Positions 1-10,275 of a DNA stretch of 64,000 nucleotides are shown here, piece after piece (within the stretch, counting starts at the first letter, position 1; every line of letters begins with the position of its first letter). This stretch comes from Ascarosepion bandense (lineage: Eukaryota > Mollusca > Cephalopoda > Sepiida > Sepiidae). The stretch is from assembly GCA_037127315.1 (NCBI GenBank), contig JBBBDQ010000420.1, positions 431,001 through 495,000 on the forward strand. Reading direction: 5' to 3'. The position numbers and the translations under genes are program-made. The notes beneath the pieces were generated by a model. That model was given only the letters and a program-made list of their open reading frames with translations. It ran no database searches and had not been told where the DNA came from.

Positions 1-95
1 GTAAGTGAATGTCAGGAGATTACAACTGGAATTCGAACGCAGTCTCCCAGATTTCCCGTTCCAAGCCGATATCCACTGAGGCCACATCTCGTAGG
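1..95 (-). mobile_element. SINE-1 (tRNA-derived), 5' part
   Basis: Antisense head of the SINE family seen complete at 35063 and 60214. The promoter-like part is present: box B core GAATTCGAAC and the box A side GATATCCACTG, read on the minus strand. The rest runs off the window edge or was lost, and it abuts a CR1/L2-like LINE relic. Confidence 0.8.
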
Positions 96-765
96 TGAGA
101 AAGTGACTAAAGTTGAGCTGCCAAACCGGGACCGATTACATTGCAGATCCACCATTGTATTTTGTCGAGAACCCTGAGAGGAATAGCAGGCGCACCCGAC
201 CGGATATGGCTACAGTATTCAATGCACGGAGGAATGATAGATTTATAAATGTGCAAGACGCATTCCGACGGAAAAAATTCCTGGCTCGGCACAGTGAACC
301 AACATTTTTCTCAGTAGATGTAGCTGTTGATTCGATGTAGTCATTTCACTTGAGACCGGCTGAGAGGGTGAGGCCGAGATGTATTGCTTTCAGGAATACT
401 AGGATGATTTATACTGATGGAAGGTAGGAAATCTTCTCTATGGTAGTTGAAGGAAGCAGCTTCGTGGAGAGTAGCTTCGTTTTGGAAGCATTAAAATTTA
501 AGAGCCACTTCTTACTCCAATCCATCACAGATTGAACGTCCTGTCGAAGAGCAGAAGCTAGGTTAACTTTGTCACTTTATTAAGATTGGAATCGATGGTG
601 ATGTCTTCGGTATAGATTCTTATTTCGGAATTGATTACATCAGGAAGATCATTGATGAAGATCAGGAAAAGCGTACGACATAGGATAGAGTCTTGAGGAA
701 CACCCGTGTTTGCATGAAAGGTTTTGGAAGTATGTCCGTTCAAATCGACCTACATTTTACAATTA
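96..765 (-). pseudogene. CR1/L2-like LINE reverse transcriptase relic
   Basis: The minus strand reads in several frames as the second half of a non-LTR reverse transcriptase. Motif B is seen as TGVPQDSILCRTLFLIFINDLP (family form GVPQGSILGP). Motif C is damaged: IYTEDIT in place of YADD, so the catalytic Asp pair is broken. Downstream segments match the C-terminal region preserved at 7369-8160. Frameshifts separate the pieces, so it cannot make a working enzyme. No endonuclease domain remains. The clade call rests on my memory of the family; Jockey-superfamily relatives are the alternative. Confidence 0.75.
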
Positions 766-1140
766 GATAAAACTGAACAATCGTCTAGTTATTTATTGCA
801 ATTTCTCGATCTGTTTGTTCCTTTTTTATATAATGCCTAAATTCCAAATAACAGCAGTCTTCAAATGCTACATTTATAGATCATTTTTTAAAAATTTTCT
901 CAAACATTTTTAAAGATGCAGTGATGCTGCATTGTTTGTCAGAAGACAGGTGTTTTCGACATGGATTTTTCACAACTATATCTGTTAGATTTGCATAGTT
1001 TTTCCCCATCAGTCGAAACACTTCGATTCCAAACCATTGTAACCTTCTCATTCTCTACGACATGTACTAATGTGTATTCCCACCAGTTCTCTTTGGAACG
1101 GAGGTTAAATGCGCGATATATTTATCAACGTATATAGTGA
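766..1140. other. no recognisable feature
   Basis: AT-rich sequence without an open frame, RNA gene or repeat that I recognise. Confidence 0.5.
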
Positions 1141-1141
1141 G

Positions 1142-1240
<99 letters not shown>
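1141..1240. repeat. (AAT)n followed by (ATT)n
   Basis: About 18 AAT triplets, a short CAT junction, then about 14 ATT triplets. The two halves are reverse complements, so this is also a long palindrome. Confidence 0.95.
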
Positions 1241-1609
1241 GATTTTGTTTTCCGTTCATTGAAAAATCTCTTCATAGTTTATTACACTAGATTAATTTTT
1301 TGTTTCATTTCGTTTTTTTCCTCTATGAATTATTTAATGCCGGAATCTAAATATCGTGTACGCAATTTTATTTCATTTTTGGAAATAATAATAGTCTAGT
1401 GATGTAAATCTTACTAATTAACTCGTAGCTGGAGGAAGTAGAGATGGATTCATACCTTTCCCAAGTGTATTTGCGCATGAGTAAACAAAGCAAACTCTTT
1501 GGAACGCCTGCATATCCATATATATTGGTATATTTGGCATCATACGGGGTTTCAACGTGATGTGGTTAAAATCACAAGAGTGAGGCAATCTTCTATATTA
1601 TAATAAAGA

Positions 1610-1611
<2 letters not shown>

Positions 1612-1640
<29 letters not shown>
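1612..1640. repeat. (TA)n microsatellite
   Basis: Pure TA run between two repeat fragments. The TCCCTCC sequence on its right also borders the (TA)n tract at 43796-43843. Confidence 0.9.
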
Positions 1641-1642
<2 letters not shown>

Positions 1643-1689
1643 CCTCCTGTCACGTTAATGGAGAGAGAGACAATAGCGAGGCAGCTTCG

Positions 1690-1805
1690 GCTCAGTTCTC
1701 TTTACTACCAGTTATTAAACTTCTTATCGCGTGTTTGCTCTTTAACAGTACCTTTATTAATTTATTTTTTGCAATATGTATGTCGTCGAGTAGTGAAGAA
1801 TATAT
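1690..1805 (+). repeat. dispersed repeat family K
   Basis: Contains GTTTGCTCTTTAACAG and TTATTTTTTGCAATA. It recurs in part at 2930-2975 in the same orientation and at 46215-46335 inverted. No coding content. The 1753-1805 part and 2930-2975 lie as direct repeats around the large palindrome. Confidence 0.65.
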
Positions 1806-1844
1806 ATATATATATGTATATTTAGTATATCGAGGCAGCAAGTA

Positions 1845-2887
1845 ATTTTCTAGACATATCCTATTAAATATAAGAGACAATGAATGTCTATTATGTTTAA
1901 TCATGAGCCGTTCTAAACGTCGTATTTTTGCTTTAATTTCAGTTGAAAATAAAGACAAAAATTCTCCAACATTTGGATAATTATTTATTGGTTTTCTTCT
2001 AAGCTTTCGGCTCACATGAGCCATCTTCAGAGAGGTAGTTTAAACTGAAATATTATAAAATCCACCATCACCGACGATTTTATTTTGTGTTGACATAAAA
2101 CTCCGCTTGGCAACGGCAATAGTTACCAAAAATAATAAACGCAGTTCTTAAGTTTGCGATGCGGTTTTATGACGTCACACCGCGGGATAGCGCGAAATGA
2201 CAACAAAACCATCTAGTCAAATGCAATGTAATATGTTATTTCCTGTTTTAAAGTTGATTTTATTGAGTGTTGGTTGTTTTGATTTGATGTACATGGCCTC
2301 CAATATCTGCAGGTTCCTCTTACTGTGTGTATGAGTAAGGATCACCGTATTGTTGACCAAAATCTGTCTGATTGGTCAACAATACGGTGATCCTTACTCA
2401 TACACACAGTAAGAGGAACCTGCAGATATTGGAGGCCATGTACATCAAATCAAAACAACCAACACTCAATAAAATCAACTTTAAAACAGGAAATAACATA
2501 TTACATTGCATTTGACTAGATGGTTTTGTTGTCATTTCGCGCTATCCCGCGGTGTGACGTCATAAAACCGCATCGCAAACTTAAGAACTGCGTTTATTAT
2601 TTTTGGTAACTATTGCCGTTGCCAAGCGGAGTTTTATGTCAACACAAAATAAAATCGTCGGTGATGGTGGATTTTATAATATTTCAGTTTAAACTACCTC
2701 TCTGAAGATGGCTCATGTGAGCCGAAAGCTTAGAAGAAAACCAATAAATAATTATCCAAATGTTGGAGAATTTTTGTCTTTATTTTCAACTGAAATTAAA
2801 GCAAAAATACGACGTTTAGAACGGCTCATGATTAAACATAATAGACATTCATTGTCTCTTATATTTAATAGGATATGTCTAGAAAAT
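1845..2887. repeat. 516-bp perfect-looking palindrome, family C
   Basis: The left arm (1845-2360) and right arm (2372-2887) are reverse complements around an 11-base spacer. The arms have equal length and the same peptide (starting MAHVSRKL) can be read from both, so I see no indels. Each arm holds a CTGAAGA, GGCTC hairpin, GAAA module (1998-2030 minus, 2702-2730 plus). Partial copies occur at 4057, 41104 and 42207. The peptide matches nothing I know, and is probably an incidental open frame in a non-autonomous foldback or Penelope-like terminal repeat. Confidence 0.9.
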
Positions 2888-2892
2888 ATATG

Positions 2893-2925
<33 letters not shown>

Positions 2926-2967
2926 ATTACTTTATTTTTTGCAATAAGTATGTCGTCGAGTCGTGAA

Positions 2968-3047
<80 letters not shown>
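2888..3047. repeat. (TA)n/(TG)n microsatellites with family K fragment
   Basis: Two composite TA then TG tracts (2888-2925 and 2970-3047) flank a 45-bp family K fragment. Confidence 0.9.
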
Positions 3048-3052
<5 letters not shown>

Positions 3053-3943
3053 TATTATGCTATCATTACGATTGAGCTCTCTAGAAAAGAAAATTTTAAA
3101 AACAGTTTCCACTTCTGCGATAAATGCATTACTCTCCAGGAATGAATTGAGTTCTTTCGGTGACTGGCGTGTGTATACACTGCTCATATACAACATGTTA
3201 AAATTTATTTTCTCTGATTCCATGCACCTATGTCTTAGAGAGTAGCGACTCCGACTGACACCAAATCGGTCGAGTTTCGATCCCGGCCAGAAGCAAGTGG
3301 GTGTGTCTATCCACACTGATACAGCGAAACAGTCTTGTATGTGGATGATTAATATATATTTTTTATGAAAGATCTAATTATTACAATGGGTAATACATAT
3401 TTCACCGCGCCCTGATTATCGTGGCTCGTCAGACCCAAATGGTACAACAGTTGGTCCTCAAAGTTTTCTCCCAGCAATAAAATTTTTTCTTTTATTTTAT
3501 TTTACATAGAGGCTCACATGTACATATTAGAATAGATATTTATAACGGTTATTTACGAAAATTTCTCGCTCATTCGAAAAGAACCCCAAAGAAAGAGGAA
3601 ATCAAGGATAAAGAAAAGATAGACGATTGATTAATGTAAAAAAAGAAAAAAAGGAGAAAAAAGAAAAAGAGAAAAAAGAAAAAAAGAGAAAAACAGAAAA
3701 AACTGAATGAAAAGCAAGAAGAGGAAAAGAAAGGACGAAGAGATACAATAATAGGAAATACAGTATCACGAGAAATAAATGTTGACTCCATTTCTGCGTC
3801 TCCAACCACCTAACTGTTCTCTGAGAAAAAAACATTTTATTAATTATATTTCTCTGTTAAATAAAATAAATGAATTTAACATTGAGTTCTCTTGAGTTCG
3901 TCTCTATCGAAATTTACCTGGATTGTATATCAAGTGTGCTATG

Positions 3944-3944
<1 letters not shown>
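3048..3944. other. no recognisable gene
   Basis: Unassigned sequence with a purine-rich A/G tract at about 3640-3735. No coding or repeat family identified. Confidence 0.5.
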
Positions 3945-3995
<51 letters not shown>

Positions 3996-4023
3996 TCTAT
4001 TATAATAAAAACTATTGTGTCTG

Positions 4024-4056
<33 letters not shown>
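3945..4056. repeat. two (TA)n microsatellites
   Basis: TA runs at 3945-3994 and 4027-4056, joined by a short spacer with TCTATTATAATAAA, also seen near the TA tracts at 1595 and 46230. Confidence 0.9.
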
Positions 4057-4060
<4 letters not shown>

Positions 4061-4487
4061 AAATGTAATAGACACGAGCCGTTCTACACATGGTGTTTTG
4101 GCTTTAATTTCAGGTGAAAATAAAGACAAAAGTTGTTCAACATTTGAATACTTTATTATTATGCAGGTTCTAAGCTTTGGGCTCACATAGGCCATCTTCA
4201 AAGTGGTTAAAGGGACGTTAACATAAAGACATCCACCATCAAAGATGATATTATCTTGTGTTGGCATAAAACATTGCTATGCGATGATTATACTCTCCGA
4301 ATAGCAGACGCAGTTCGTAAATTTGTAATACGGTTCCATGACGTCACACCACGTGAAAGACCGAAATATTAACAACAGAACCGTATCTCTAAATGCAATG
4401 TAATATGTTGTAACTAGATTGAAATGTGATTTTACTAAGTGTGGGTTGCTTTTATTTAATGTACATGGCCTCCAGTATCGGCATTTT
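4057..4487 (-). repeat. family C, single arm, diverged
   Basis: Matches one arm of the palindrome at 1845-2887 along its length, including the hairpin module (here GGGCTCAC with ATAGGCC, at 4179-4201) and the TGACGTCACACC segment. It abuts (TA)n on the left. No second arm is present, so this is an older and partial copy. Confidence 0.8.
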
Positions 4488-4817
4488 TTTAAAAATATTT
4501 CTTTACTCAGCTCAATTTGGCTCTGTTGAGCCAGGTGTGTAACCGGTTGGCCAGCCCGTTCTACAATTTTATTTTTTAAAGAAAATACCATTATTATGGG
4601 TGGTAAAATATTTTTTTCTGTTTATAGCGGTAATGATTTGTACCACTATAGTCTTTCTATCACGTTCGAGAGTCGTATTATTTTGTTTTTCCTAATGTCT
4701 TAATAGTAGGTACATCAATATATTTGTTGCCGTCATTTTAGACGACATATAGATATAAATATTTTGCTGTCATTTTTTATGTCGCAGACCTATTCGTGTA
4801 ATATATTACATCATTCC

Positions 4818-5108
4818 GTCAGTTAAATGCCATACGTGATACAAGCTTGGGTGATCATGTCTCTTTCGAGACATGACCGACTGGGCAGAAGATTTTCCCG
4901 AAGTAGATTGCCTGTGTCAGACTGGTTTGCAACCAAAGATATAGAACCCAATCTGTCTTGTTATTTGATCCATAACTGCAAAGAAATGATGGATTAATAC
5001 CAAAGAGTTTTGCGCGTAAGTGAAGGCAGAGAATTCAACTAAAATTCGAACACGGCTCTCCGATTTCTAGTACCTTTGCCGATATCTACTGCACCACAAC
5101 GAACATAC
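4818..5108 (-). mobile_element. SINE-1, nearly full length
   Basis: Antisense copy: the 3' end GTCAGTTAAATGCCATACG is at the left and the tRNA-like head at the right. It keeps the 3' hairpin CATGTCTC TTTC GAGACATG. The box B region is mutated (AAATTCGAAC). Confidence 0.9.
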
Positions 5109-5626
5109 TAATGCATTTTGTGTACTACTCTGAAAACCACTTAGTGAATGTAACTATCAGTAAAAAAAACTTCGACTACTTTGGCATCAATAGACCGTTC
5201 CAGATGTTCTCGTAATGACAATATAAGAAAATTAGCCGTTCTATTCTCTAGGGAATTTTTAAATAATGATGATTTCTTGAACGCGATTTAAACTGTAACA
5301 AAGTTTGGCAGTCGCCTATAAGCGATTCGGGTAATTCGATTCGAACTGCGAAACAAGATCTGAAAATCAAGCTAAAGAAAACCTCCAAGGAAAATAAAAT
5401 TTCAGTTTTCTTCATTGATGTATTTCTGTTTGATTTTATTATTTATTACTGGAGTTGTTTTGCTTTAACAAGATTCTTATATCAATCAATATCATAAGTA
5501 ACATTACGAACAAGAAGAAACTCGCCTGACACTGGAAAGATGTAAACATGGCGTCAAGAACAGAAGGCATTTCTGAAAATCCCGTCAAAAAGAGAATGCA
5601 TTCATTCACAATGCTTCTATTTCTGT
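5109..5626. other. no recognisable feature
   Basis: Low-complexity AT-rich sequence; no gene or known repeat seen. Confidence 0.45.
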
Positions 5627-6126
5627 ACTAGCAGTATAGCCCGGCGTTGCTCGGGTGTAATGAAAGCTTTAAAACTAATCCATGATTCTGGAGCTCAGAC
5701 TCAGCCTAAAGAATGTTTGTGTGAAGTTTGTTGAGAATCGGTTAAAAATTGTGGACATACAGACAAATAAACAGACACACACACAAACATCTTGCCTTTT
5801 ATATATATATATATATATATCGATTTTCTGAAACTTCTGAATATTGTTTTTTATGGCGTTGTCTATGAGTGTATCAAATTTGATTAAAATCGGACCACTC
5901 CTTCTATAACCCGATTTTTTCGATTATCGATTTTCGATATTTATCGAGAGTACCTCGACACAAAACCTAGCTAAGAACACTCGCAGACGTTTATTGTAAA
6001 GCTGTGTATATTTTCAAGAAAATCGGTTCAGCCGTTTCGGAGTCTATAGGTAACGGATACACACACACACACAGAGACACACACACAAACACAGAGACAA
6101 AGTTCCATTTATAAATAAGTTTAGAT
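5627..6126 (+). repeat. dispersed repeat family D, internally deleted
   Basis: Starts ACTAGCAGTATAGCCCGGCG and ends in a CA-rich tract followed by TTTATAAATAAGTTTAGATA. The same sequence recurs at 27042-27758 (minus) and 37464-38185 (plus), where a longer middle is kept. It contains GACTCC-type and GGTTCAGCCGTTTCGG segments and a short TA tract. No open frame. Probably a non-autonomous transposon or a LINE 3' UTR; the class is not determined. Confidence 0.8.
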
Positions 6127-6127
6127 A

Positions 6128-6620
6128 TGCCGTGCACTTTTAGGACGTAGGCGATCATGGAATTCCACTTGCCCCTATCCATTGTCGCTCTTAAGAATTT
6201 TCCTCTTGGTATCTTTCCCAAACGCCACTCCATCATCCACTTCCATAAGCCTATCAAATATGCCTCGCGCTGCTTTCTCCTGTCTCTCCTTTTCTTCTAT
6301 TCGTCTTGTGAGTATCAGATTCTTCAGATCTTCCTTCCTCATTATATGTCACACAAACCTCAACTGTCATTTCCTGATATTAAGTATAAGTTTTCTTTTC
6401 GTTTTCATCCTATCCAAAACTGTAGCTCATATGTTCAGTCCAAGGTATCCTTAGCATCATCCTGTAGAACGACATTTCGATTTCTTCGTGTCTTTTCTTC
6501 ATCTTTGAGGAGATTGTCCAGCATTCGCTGTTATATAGAAGGGCAGATATCACATAACATTGTTGTACTTTTATTTTCCAACGCAATCTTCGTGTCTATC
6601 TGCTTAGGTTTTGAAATGCG
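6128..6620 (-). pseudogene. RTE-like LINE (family A), C-terminal fragment
   Basis: Antisense remnant of the reverse transcriptase C-terminus that is best preserved at 46371-47597. Recognisable pieces include [29 protein letters not shown] and RRMP-like segments in different frames. Several frameshifts. It directly abuts the end of family D. Confidence 0.8.
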
Positions 6621-6640
6621 CCGTTGGTCATGTCTATACG

Positions 6641-6775
6641 CCACTGGTTCCCAACCAGGTGTCCATGGACCCCTAAGGGTCCATAAAAGAATTTCACGGG
6701 TTCCAAAAGATTCTAATTCGTACCGGCGTATACTCATAATGTGCTAGGTGTGCGGCACACCCCCTATAATTTTAA
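6641..6775. mobile_element. possible hAT-type transposon end
   Basis: CACTGGTTCCCAACCAGG resembles the CAGNGGTTCCCAACC terminus of hAT (Charlie-like) elements as I remember them, followed by GGTCCATGG/CCCTAAGGGTCC sequence. No second terminus or transposase found. Confidence 0.35.
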
Positions 6776-6868
6776 CCATAGTTTCAAACTTCTACTTGTA
6801 AGATGCTTTTTCCCACTGGCAGCGCAACTCTTAACATCATCAATAAGATGAATGAAATATCATATGCA

Positions 6869-7172
6869 GTCAGTTAAGTGCCATACGTGAAACACGCTTG
6901 AGCGATCATGTCTCGAAAGAGACATGACTGACTGGGCAGAAGATTATCCCGCAGTAAGTTGCCATTGCTTTCTGCGGTAGACTGGTTGCCAGCCAAGACT
7001 ATAGAACTCAATCTGTCCTGCTATTCAACCCATAACTGGAGGGAAGAGACGGATTAATACCTTTCCCAAGGGTATCTGTGCGTAAGTGAATGCAATAGAT
7101 TCAGCTAGAATTCGAACTTGGCTTCCCGATTTCTCGTTCCGAGCCGATATCTACTGCACCACAACGCACATC
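6869..7172 (-). mobile_element. SINE-1, full length
   Basis: Complete antisense copy from the 3' end CAGTTAAGTGCCATACGTG to the head GCACCACAACGCACATCC. Box B side reads GAATTCGAACTTGG. The 3' hairpin is present as CATGTCTC GAAA GAGACATG. Confidence 0.92.
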
Positions 7173-7368
7173 CAGTTGTGTCAAATCATGAAGATAGTTT
7201 TTGTGAATAATACCTACAACTATAACAACGTTAACATAACATCTTTACTAGGTGTTTTACTTAAATAAAGGAGGTCTGAATGAAATGTTTTTTGATTTTA
7301 TATGAGTAAGTTTAAAGCTTCATCAGCATAATAACGTAGGGAATTTTATATGAATACATTTTCTTACA

Positions 7369-8297
7369 GTAAATTTCAATGCCTCTAAAACGAAGCTGTT
7401 ATCAACTAACCACCATAGACAATCGCATCTACCTCCCATTAGCATGGGACAGGCTAGCCTCCCAGAGAGTAAAATACTACACCTCCTTGGCCTTACACTT
7501 TCGGCGGACCTCAAATGGAATGACTATATCGAATCCATTGCCAAATCTGCTACTATGAAAGTCGGCTCTCTGTGCAGGGCCCGGAAGGTTTTCCCACCTG
7601 AATCTATTCTGCACATATACAAATCTACCATCCACCCGTGCATTGAATATTGCTGCCATATCTGGTCGGGTGCCCCTGCTGCTCTCCTTGGGATTCTTGA
7701 CAAGATACAAAGGAGGATCTGTAACGTGGTTGATACTGACTTGGCAGACCGGCTGCAACCACTCTCTCACCGGCGTGATGTGGCTTCCCTGTGCCTCTTC
7801 TACAAGTACTTTCATAGCTTCTGCTCCGATGAGCTTAGATCACTGGTGCTACCTAAGCACGAATTTACACGAGATACTAGATTAGCAACTAGGTCCTACC
7901 CTTTTACAGCTAAACAAATAAGATGTAACCGTAAATTCTACTCCAACAGCTTCTTTTCTCGCGCTTCTCGCCTGTGGAATTCCCTTCCACAAGTCTGCTT
8001 TCCCGACAGCTACAATCTCCAGGTGTTTAAATGTAGGGTCAATAGACACCTCCTATCACACTCACTCCCAATTATTCTCAGAACTCTCTCATCTACCCAA
8101 CCCTCATTCTCGGTATCCTTACCCGCCTATCACCCACCCTCTGACATTTCCTATATTTAACCATTCTCGGTATCCCTACCCGCCTATCACCCACCCTCTG
8201 ACATTTCCTATATTTAATCATCCTTTCTCCACTCTATGTAGCCCACTGCGCAGTAGTGGCAGTTATATTCCTTGCTCGGAGTGAAACGCTTATATAT
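7369..8297 (+). pseudogene. CR1/L2-like LINE, 3' portion of RT ORF and 3' UTR
   Basis: Open without interruption from 7369 to the stop at 8158-8160 (about 263 codons). It corresponds to the region after the RT catalytic motifs: KTKLLSTN, then LGLTLSADLKWNDYIESIAK, YKSTIHPCIEYCCHIWSGAP, LQPLSHRRDVASLCLFYKYF and SRLWNSLP. This C-terminal block is typical of CR1/L2-like LINEs. The 5' part (endonuclease, fingers, palm) is absent, so it is a 5'-truncated insertion. The 3' UTR carries a partial duplication (CATTCTCGGTATCC... at 8108 and 8162) and ends with TGTAGCCCACTGCGCAGTAG and CCTTGCTCGGAGTGAAACG, the tail shared by many fragments in this window. Confidence 0.88.
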
Positions 8298-8410
8298 ATA
8301 AAAAAAAAAGGTCAGATGAAGGGTGGTCGCTCAGTGAGGATCAAAATTATTAGCCAATAATAATAGGCAACAATATTAGTCAGCTTAATCAGCGTTACTC
8401 ACCATTTTTA

Positions 8411-9036
8411 CCAGCAAAAAGAGCAACCAAAAATGCCAAATACAGGTGGGGGATACTAGAATCAAGCAAGTACAAAGATTTTAATACCTAGGAAGTGTTC
8501 TAACTAGAGATGGAAAGTGCGATACAGAGATCCGAAGCTGAATTGGCATGGAAAACAATGCGTTCCAGAAGATGAGTAAAGTACAAGGACACAGGAAAAT
8601 TTCACTAGAAATTAAGAAGAGAGTGCTAGATTGCTATGTGATGTCAGTTCTTCAATACGGCAGTGAATGTTGGACAATATCATTGATGAAGGAAAAACTT
8701 GAAGCAGCGGAAATGACCGAGCATGTGAAAAGAATGGCAACGAAAAGAAAATTAATACGGATCATCAGGAAGAGACAACTGAAGTTCCTGAGACATGCAA
8801 TGAGGAACTAGGGCTTGGAGAACCTGATACTGGCAGACTAGATAGAAAGAAAAAGAGACAGAGGAAGGCAGCAGATAAAATATTTGAAGGGCCTGAGCAG
8901 GTGGATGACGGAACAGGAGTTGCGTGTTGCAACAGGAGAAAACGTACGAAGAGCCACCAGGGATAGGGAAACGTGGAAAGCCATGATCGCCTACGTCCTG
9001 AAAGGACAGGACACATAGAAGAAGAAGAAAAAGAAG
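8411..9036 (+). pseudogene. RTE-like LINE (family A), C-terminal fragment
   Basis: Reads as the post-palm region of an RTE/BovB-type reverse transcriptase: [16 protein letters not shown], then [40 protein letters not shown], and the terminus [20 protein letters not shown], followed by GAAGAAGAA-rich 3' sequence. In-frame stops (for example after HAMRN) and a deletion between EAAEM and TEHV make it dead. Confidence 0.85.
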
Positions 9037-9038
9037 AG

Positions 9039-9245
9039 GAACCCTTGAAATAGTTTATATGTCTCAGGGAATCATTGCATGAAATTATTATATACAGTTA
9101 TGAATATCTATCTCTTTTATATTTTTGTCGTAGTTCACGTGGTAAACATAATATACGGACAACCGTTTATCTGTCCAGTACTCGTGCGATTTCAATCAAT
9201 GATAAGCGAATCCGTTACGTACAGGTCCTGTCCACTAACCACTGA
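9039..9245. repeat. duplicated segment, copy 1
   Basis: ACCCTTGAAATAGTTTATATG onward is paralogous to 11402-11640, including GTCTCAGG, a GGTAAA segment and GTCCACTAA. Function unknown. Confidence 0.7.
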
Positions 9246-9349
9246 ATGTTCATTGAATGATTGATTTGTTTGTTTAAGGGCATTTCCATACCTTATAGTT
9301 CCTTTAATACAGAATTTTAATTTTCTTATGCGCTTTGAAGTAATAGAAA

Positions 9350-9995
9350 TGTGATATATGGTCCTGGGTATGACAATAAACTGCATCCTGCAGTAAGTTT
9401 ACTGATTTAAAGATTTGTAAGAATCACTGAACCACGTCTTAATTGCCGTTATTCCCAGTCCATTTGACTCGAGGTTGTAGCATCTGTTAAGTTCCCAGCT
9501 ATGGGCAAATAGTTTATCCCTAAACTGAGATAAAAACACTATGAAAGTATAAAAACGGTGTGGTATAATGTTTAGCAAGTTCGTCTCGCTAAAACACGTT
9601 TCAACTGAGTAGTAAGTTCGATCTTCACTGGGTACCCCATTCTTTCGGCCTTGCGCCACATCTAAGCGGCGCTTCGTAAATTATCTATGAAAGTATAAAA
9701 ATAGACTTTTATAGTAAAAATTCAGGAATACATTTGTGAAGGGAAAATATTACCAACAATAGATTTTTGAAGGAAAAAAGTATTACGTTTTACCAGTAAT
9801 TAATTTTTGGAAAAAATACATACCAGCAATACATCTGACTTTCAATAAAAAACACTTATAAAAATACATTAAAGAAAGCTGATCTACAAACTTTTTTCTT
9901 TCAAAGAATATATTCTATTCATACAAATTTATTGTGGAAATTTTTTTGGCATTAACTAACCCATTGAGGTTGATATACCGTAAAACAATATGATA
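9350..9995 (+). repeat. dispersed repeat family G, split by SINE-2
   Basis: Family G runs from GGTCCTGGGTATGACAATAA to GTTGATATACCGTAAAACA. Other copies: 16640, 25915, 38850, 40316. It includes TATGGGCAAATAGTT and CACTATGAAAGTATAAAAA. It is interrupted at 9556-9684 by a SINE-2 insertion. No coding content; SINE-like or a LINE tail. Confidence 0.8.
9556..9684 (+). mobile_element. SINE-2 (tRNA-like head) with 17-bp TSD
   Basis: Inserted in family G and flanked by identical 17-bp copies of CTATGAAAGTATAAAAA (9539-9555 and 9685-9701), a clear target-site duplication. The inside has a tRNA-like box A region (TGGTATAATGTTTAGCAAG) and box B (AGTTCGATCTTCACT). It ends CACATCTAAGCGGCGCTTCG. Related copies lie at 24580-24885. 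Confidence 0.85.
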
Positions 9996-10275
9996 TATGG
10001 TTTCTACATAGTAGATGATACTCAGCTTTTGTGAATATACATGTTTCTGTAAGTTATGATTAATAGAGACGGTGACATACGTACTTTACGTTGTAGTTTT
10101 ATTGAAGAAATTGTAGGATATTATATGGATTAATATCATGAAAGAGTTCTTTCATGTTGGTTGGGTGATTAGTTGGTTTTCTTTGGCGGCATATCAGCCT
10201 GTACAGATTATTTAATACCAAAATCTAAATATCTTGCATGTAATTTTATGCTTTCAACTACTGATATTTTGCACA
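9996..10275. other. no recognisable feature
   Basis: AT-rich flank of the minisatellite. ATTTAATACCAAAATCTAAAT is similar to ATTTAATGCCGGAATCTAAAT at about 1332. Confidence 0.4.

Noticed and set aside
1538..1572. 5S rRNA fragment (CATACGGGGTTTCAACGTGATG)
   Set aside because: Similar to the antisense 5S units at 31786-32447 but too short to annotate with confidence.
1692..2947. Gene encoding MAHVSRKLRRKPINNYPNVG, present twice
   Set aside because: The frame lies in both arms of a palindrome and runs into TA/TG repeats at its 3' end; other family C copies break it (for example 4057-4267). Treated as incidental.
2875..3316. IYIYIY, CVCVCV and THTHTH proteins, here and at most TA/CA tracts
   Set aside because: Translations of dinucleotide microsatellites.
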